DNA of 11,241 nucleotides from Sulfurimonas sp. UBA6792. GTDB taxonomy: Bacteria; Campylobacterota; Campylobacteria; Campylobacterales; Sulfurimonadaceae. The translations under genes and the position numbers were made by a program. The DNA is taken from positions 1-11,241 of the forward strand of contig DKFQ01000023.1 in the NCBI GenBank assembly GCA_002452425.1. Direction: 5' to 3'. Below are positions 8,323 to 11,241 of the stretch, in pieces. Below the pieces are notes generated by a model. The model searched no databases and was not told where the DNA came from. It saw only the letters and a program-made list of their open reading frames with translations. The first letter of the stretch is position 1. Each line of letters begins with the position of its first letter.

Positions 8323-8327
8323 CTCCT
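8323..8327 (-). promoter_or_regulatory. Ribosome binding site overlapping an upstream stop codon
   Basis: On the minus strand AGGAG lies seven bases before the lipoprotein ATG. The TAG stop of the GGDEF-EAL gene (8326-8328) runs into it, so ribosomes finishing the upstream gene end on the downstream binding site. This supports coupled translation. Confidence 0.75.
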
Positions 8328-10482
8328 AGTAGTTACTAATCGCATCTAAGCCGATGCTCGCACATGCAGCGATATCTCTCTCATCTCTTATACTATCTCC
8401 GATGATAAAAATATCATTTGATTGTCCAAGGTTGATGATAGTTCTTAAAAAATGTTTTTTATCTCTATCGTTAAAAATACCGCTCGTATAATCCTTGTTT
8501 ATTCTTAAATAATCCAAATGCAAATCCCCAAGCTTTTCGACCGCAAAATCGTTTATGCTAAATCTTTTTAAAATGATTTTTGCTCCAAAACGATGAATCT
8601 CTTGTACAAAGTTTTTAAAAACTTCCTCATCCAAAGAGGCATTGTAAGAAGTCATACTAAAGATGATTTTTTTAGAAATATTTTTATTGAACAAAAATAG
8701 AGAGTGCAACCATGTTGTAAATTCATTATCTTTGAGCGAATGCATAGAAAGGTTCACAACGATGCTATATCTCAACTCATTTTCTTTGATGTAATTAACA
8801 ACGGATTCTATAATTTTTTTATCAAATGTTGTCGCAAGCTTGATTTTTTCTGCCGCTGAGATAAACACTCCAATAGAGAATTTCCCTCTATTCTTATCAT
8901 AAAGGATTGGAATCGCTTCAAGCATAATGATTTCATTACTAGTGATACTTTTTGTTTCAAAACCGTACTCAATTTCAAAAGAGTTGTTTTCTATGATTTC
9001 TCTTACATTTTGCTCTACAACACTAAACTTATCTAAAACTTCCGATGGGCTCACTACATGGTAGTAACCTCCACTCTCTTTTGCAATGTTATAAACATCA
9101 CTAAGGAGGTGCAGCATCGATTCCATCGTTCCATATTTATCAAAAGGGATGAAACCAAAATAAGCAGATTTATTTTCTACTTCATAGCGCATCCCCATCT
9201 CTTGAAGCTCTTCTTCCAAGGCTCTACAAAACTCTAAAACCTTCTCTTCTGTTTCATTTTTTAAAATAATGGCAAACTCAGAGCCAAAAAATCTATAAAG
9301 CGATGCCTCTTGCAAATCAAGTTCATAAAATTTGTTTTGTACGACATTGGTAAACTCTTCTATATAGTGGTTTGCCAAAGCCGAGCCAAATTTTTTAGTA
9401 AACTCTCCGAGTGATTCAAGTTTAACCGTACCAATAAACCCATCAGAACCCACAATAAACATATTTTTCAAATCAAGTTCAAAAACCTTTTGATTTGGAA
9501 GTCCCGTCAAGTCATCAGTAAAAACTTTTCTCTCTAAAATATTTTTATTGATATTAAGCTCATTAAGAACAATGATATATTTTTTCGTAATATTGCCAAC
9601 CAAACGAAAAGCTTCATCTATATCTTCGTTGAGAGATTTTTTCTTCTCATCAAAAACAAAATTATTATTGAGCGTGTCGGCCATAGTCTCTTTAAAATAT
9701 TTTATAGTATCTAAAAGCATTTTTTTGATAAAAATCAGATAGATTGCACCAAAAACAAATCCCAAAAGCAGTATGGTAAAAATATAGTATGTTTGATATG
9801 TTTTTTGCAAAACTGCTGTTTTTTCATGGAGCGTGACTTGGTCTATGATGAACTCAACCTCAGCAAAAGGTTTCTTTTGCAAAAGAATGCTTTTTTTCTC
9901 TCTTAAAAATAGAGTTGCACTCTCCTCTTTTTGTAGCAAATCTTGATTAAAATTTTCTTGAGAGATTTCATACTCAAAATAGATTTTAGCCACTGCATTG
10001 ATAAGCATCCCGTTTTTGTACAAAAAGAACTTAAAAACTATCGGCTCTTGTGCATTAATTTTCTTTGCGCTTGAGAGTTTGTACGTGTTGTCCTCAAGTG
10101 CCGTAATAGTTCCATTTTTGACATCCGTTGCTACATCGCCTATCTCCCAATCACTGTTTTGCGTATAATTTGAGTTGCGAAGAAGTGTCTCTTTTGAAAA
10201 TAAAAACTCTTTATTTGAGAGTTTGAGAAAACTTATGTCGGTAGTTTTTACAGCGTATGAGAGCATAGAGCGGAGGTTCTCATGGCTAGAGTGCAGTAGG
10301 TTCTTCTCTAGTTCTTCAAAAACAACCTCTGTATCTTTTTTAACTCTCTCATTAAACTCATTTTTAATTGCTTCTTGGGAGTTAAAATAGCTATATGCAA
10401 AAACAAAAGTTACCACAAGCAAAAAAAGCAAAACACTCAGTGCAAATTTTATGCCAATGGTCAATTTTATTTTATTCTTCAA
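8326..10482 (-). CDS. Membrane GGDEF-EAL protein with both domains degenerate, LapD-like c-di-GMP receptor candidate
   Basis: 718 residues: transmembrane segment about 12-33, periplasmic domain about 34-230, second transmembrane segment about 231-253, a linker to about 315, GGDEF domain about 320-478 and EAL domain about 484-718. DDLTGLPN (323-330) identifies the GGDEF fold, but the signature is FFGSEF (398-403) and the metal-binding DLD is replaced by KLE (about 354-356), so cyclase activity is unlikely. In the EAL domain E522 (LEAI), N577 (VNLS) and K663 remain. The LEITE glutamate is lost (IIFSMT), DDFG is replaced by KRFS (639-642) and AEGVE by GDSIR (695-699), so phosphodiesterase activity is unlikely too. 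Two transmembrane segments, a periplasmic domain and dead catalytic domains match LapD, which binds c-di-GMP and holds the protease LapG. The periplasmic part is longer than in Pseudomonas LapD, so homology there is untested. The start is TTG at 10482, overlapping the upstream stop as TTGA; TTG at codon 7 is an alternative. Confidence 0.85.
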   Translation of the reverse strand: MKNKIKLTIGIKFALSVLLFLLVVTFVFAYSYFNSQEAIKNEFNERVKKDTEVVFEELEKNLLHSSHENLRSMLSYAVKTTDISFLKLSNKEFLFSKETLLRNSNYTQNSDWEIGDVATDVKNGTITALEDNTYKLSSAKKINAQEPIVFKFFLYKNGMLINAVAKIYFEYEISQENFNQDLLQKEESATLFLREKKSILLQKKPFAEVEFIIDQVTLHEKTAVLQKTYQTYYIFTILLLGFVFGAIYLIFIKKMLLDTIKYFKETMADTLNNNFVFDEKKKSLNEDIDEAFRLVGNITKKYIIVLNELNINKNILERKVFTDDLTGLPNQKVFELDLKNMFIVGSDGFIGTVKLESLGEFTKKFGSALANHYIEEFTNVVQNKFYELDLQEASLYRFFGSEFAIILKNETEEKVLEFCRALEEELQEMGMRYEVENKSAYFGFIPFDKYGTMESMLHLLSDVYNIAKESGGYYHVVSPSEVLDKFSVVEQNVREIIENNSFEIEYGFETKSITSNEIIMLEAIPILYDKNRGKFSIGVFISAAEKIKLATTFDKKIIESVVNYIKENELRYSIVVNLSMHSLKDNEFTTWLHSLFLFNKNISKKIIFSMTSYNASLDEEVFKNFVQEIHRFGAKIILKRFSINDFAVEKLGDLHLDYLRINKDYTSGIFNDRDKKHFLRTIINLGQSNDIFIIGDSIRDERDIAACASIGLDAISNY

Positions 10483-11241
10483 TTTTTATTCGCTTTTGTG
10501 GTGGTTGCATTTATATCGAGATCTTCTTTGGCATCTTGAGACACTTGTCTATATTGAATCTCACCAATTGAAGCAGATGGCACGCCTAGTTCCAAATGAC
10601 CATATTTTGCATAAAGTTCTTGTTTGTCTTGAATGTTCTCTATAATCGGATAGTAGCTATCTTGAAGCTCCGCAGACAAACCATGAAGCCCTGCTTGCGC
10701 CTCTTCATAGGTTGCAAACGCTCCATAAACAACCTTGATCCACTCCGCATTTGTGCCGTATCTAAAGAGAAGTGCCTTAGCTTCTATCTTCTCATTATTT
10801 ACAAGTGCGATAGCATCATCAAGCTTTGTAAAAGTCGCAAGATTGATGGTATAGGCATCTTTACTCATCTTTACAAACTCTTGCTTAAAGCCCTCATTTG
10901 TAAAGTAAGGTTGTGGCGGTTTAGGGACAAGCTTTACTATTTTTGTTTTTATAATCTCTTTTGGCAGCAGTGCTTCTTTAGACTGTAATTCACTCAAATT
11001 GTCCAAAAACTTTTTATAAAGCTCTTTGATTTTAGCTACAGACACTACTTCATACTTTTGATTTTGCGTCTTTTTCATACCCTCTAACGCACTTTGTGCA
11101 AGCTCAAAACTACCATAAATTCCATGCGCCATCGCATTTTTAAGCTTCTCTTCTTCAAAGATATCCACTACAAATGTCTCTTTAGTAAAATTATGCTCTT
11201 TCATAAAAGCAAAAGCATCATACATAGAGTCAAAACTGCTG
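10479..11241 (-). CDS. Protein with two SPOR-like repeats, 5' end cut by window edge
   Basis: The frame is open to the right edge (SSFDS precedes the first visible Met at 11225), so that ATG is probably internal and the true start lies outside. 253 residues are visible. Residues about 129-202 match the SPOR fold pattern: AYTINLATF, about 25 residues, then WIKVVYGAFATYEEAQAGL and a final strand. A similar unit occupies about 1-66 (HGIYGSFELAQSAL matches VYGAFATYEEAQAGL), giving two SPOR-like repeats joined by a helical and Pro/Lys-rich linker, with a polar tail after about 205. SPOR domains bind glycan strands of peptidoglycan stripped of stem peptides, placing this region in the periplasm; the missing N-terminus could hold a membrane anchor or another domain. 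The TGA stop overlaps the TTG start of the GGDEF-EAL gene, so the two are likely translated together. Confidence 0.78.
   Translation of the reverse strand, partial: SSFDSMYDAFAFMKEHNFTKETFVVDIFEEEKLKNAMAHGIYGSFELAQSALEGMKKTQNQKYEVVSVAKIKELYKKFLDNLSELQSKEALLPKEIIKTKIVKLVPKPPQPYFTNEGFKQEFVKMSKDAYTINLATFTKLDDAIALVNNEKIEAKALLFRYGTNAEWIKVVYGAFATYEEAQAGLHGLSAELQDSYYPIIENIQDKQELYAKYGHLELGVPSASIGEIQYRQVSQDAKEDLDINATTTKANKN

Noticed and set aside
8326..10482. Active diguanylate cyclase/phosphodiesterase
   Set aside because: GGDEF is FFGSEF with the metal-binding aspartates lost, and the EAL domain lacks the DD pair and other catalytic acids. A receptor role fits better.

Overview
The window is AT-rich. 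All six of its genes lie on the minus strand, so transcription runs from right to left. A MutS7-type mismatch-repair gene, short overlapping genes, a TTG start and a secreted protein rich in Sel1-like repeats together point to Campylobacterota (former Epsilonproteobacteria), probably a free-living Sulfurimonas, Sulfuricurvum or Sulfurovum-like organism. That placement is inferred from protein families only.

Layout in transcription order. (1) 11241-10479: 3' end of a gene for a protein with two SPOR-like repeats; its start lies beyond the right edge. (2) 10482-8326: an inner-membrane GGDEF-EAL protein in which both domains have lost catalytic residues, resembling the c-di-GMP receptor LapD. 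(3) 8315-7782: a small lipoprotein of unknown family. (4) 7782-6838: an exported protein made of seven Sel1-like repeats. (5) 6757-2345: a cysteine-free 1,470-residue RTX protein with calcium-binding repeats, an EF-hand/dockerin-like insertion and a type I secretion style C-terminus. (6) 2248-1: MutS7-type mismatch-repair ATPase, cut by the left edge just after Walker A.

Genes 1-4 are tightly packed. A TTGA stop/start overlap joins 1 and 2, a stop codon inside the next gene's Shine-Dalgarno joins 2 and 3, and a TAATG overlap joins 3 and 4. They almost certainly form one operon. An 80-base gap with a 30-base imperfect palindrome, a possible -10 and a strong ribosome binding site separates this operon from the RTX gene. 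A terminator-like hairpin and a TATAAT box lie between the RTX gene and mutS, which is probably a separate housekeeping unit.

Working model (inference): the locus encodes a c-di-GMP-responsive system controlling surface display of a large RTX adhesin, in the manner of LapD/LapG/LapA. The periplasmic protease (LapG) and the type I exporter are not in the window. The lipoprotein, the Sel1-repeat protein and the SPOR protein are not part of the classical Lap system and are the most interesting additions.
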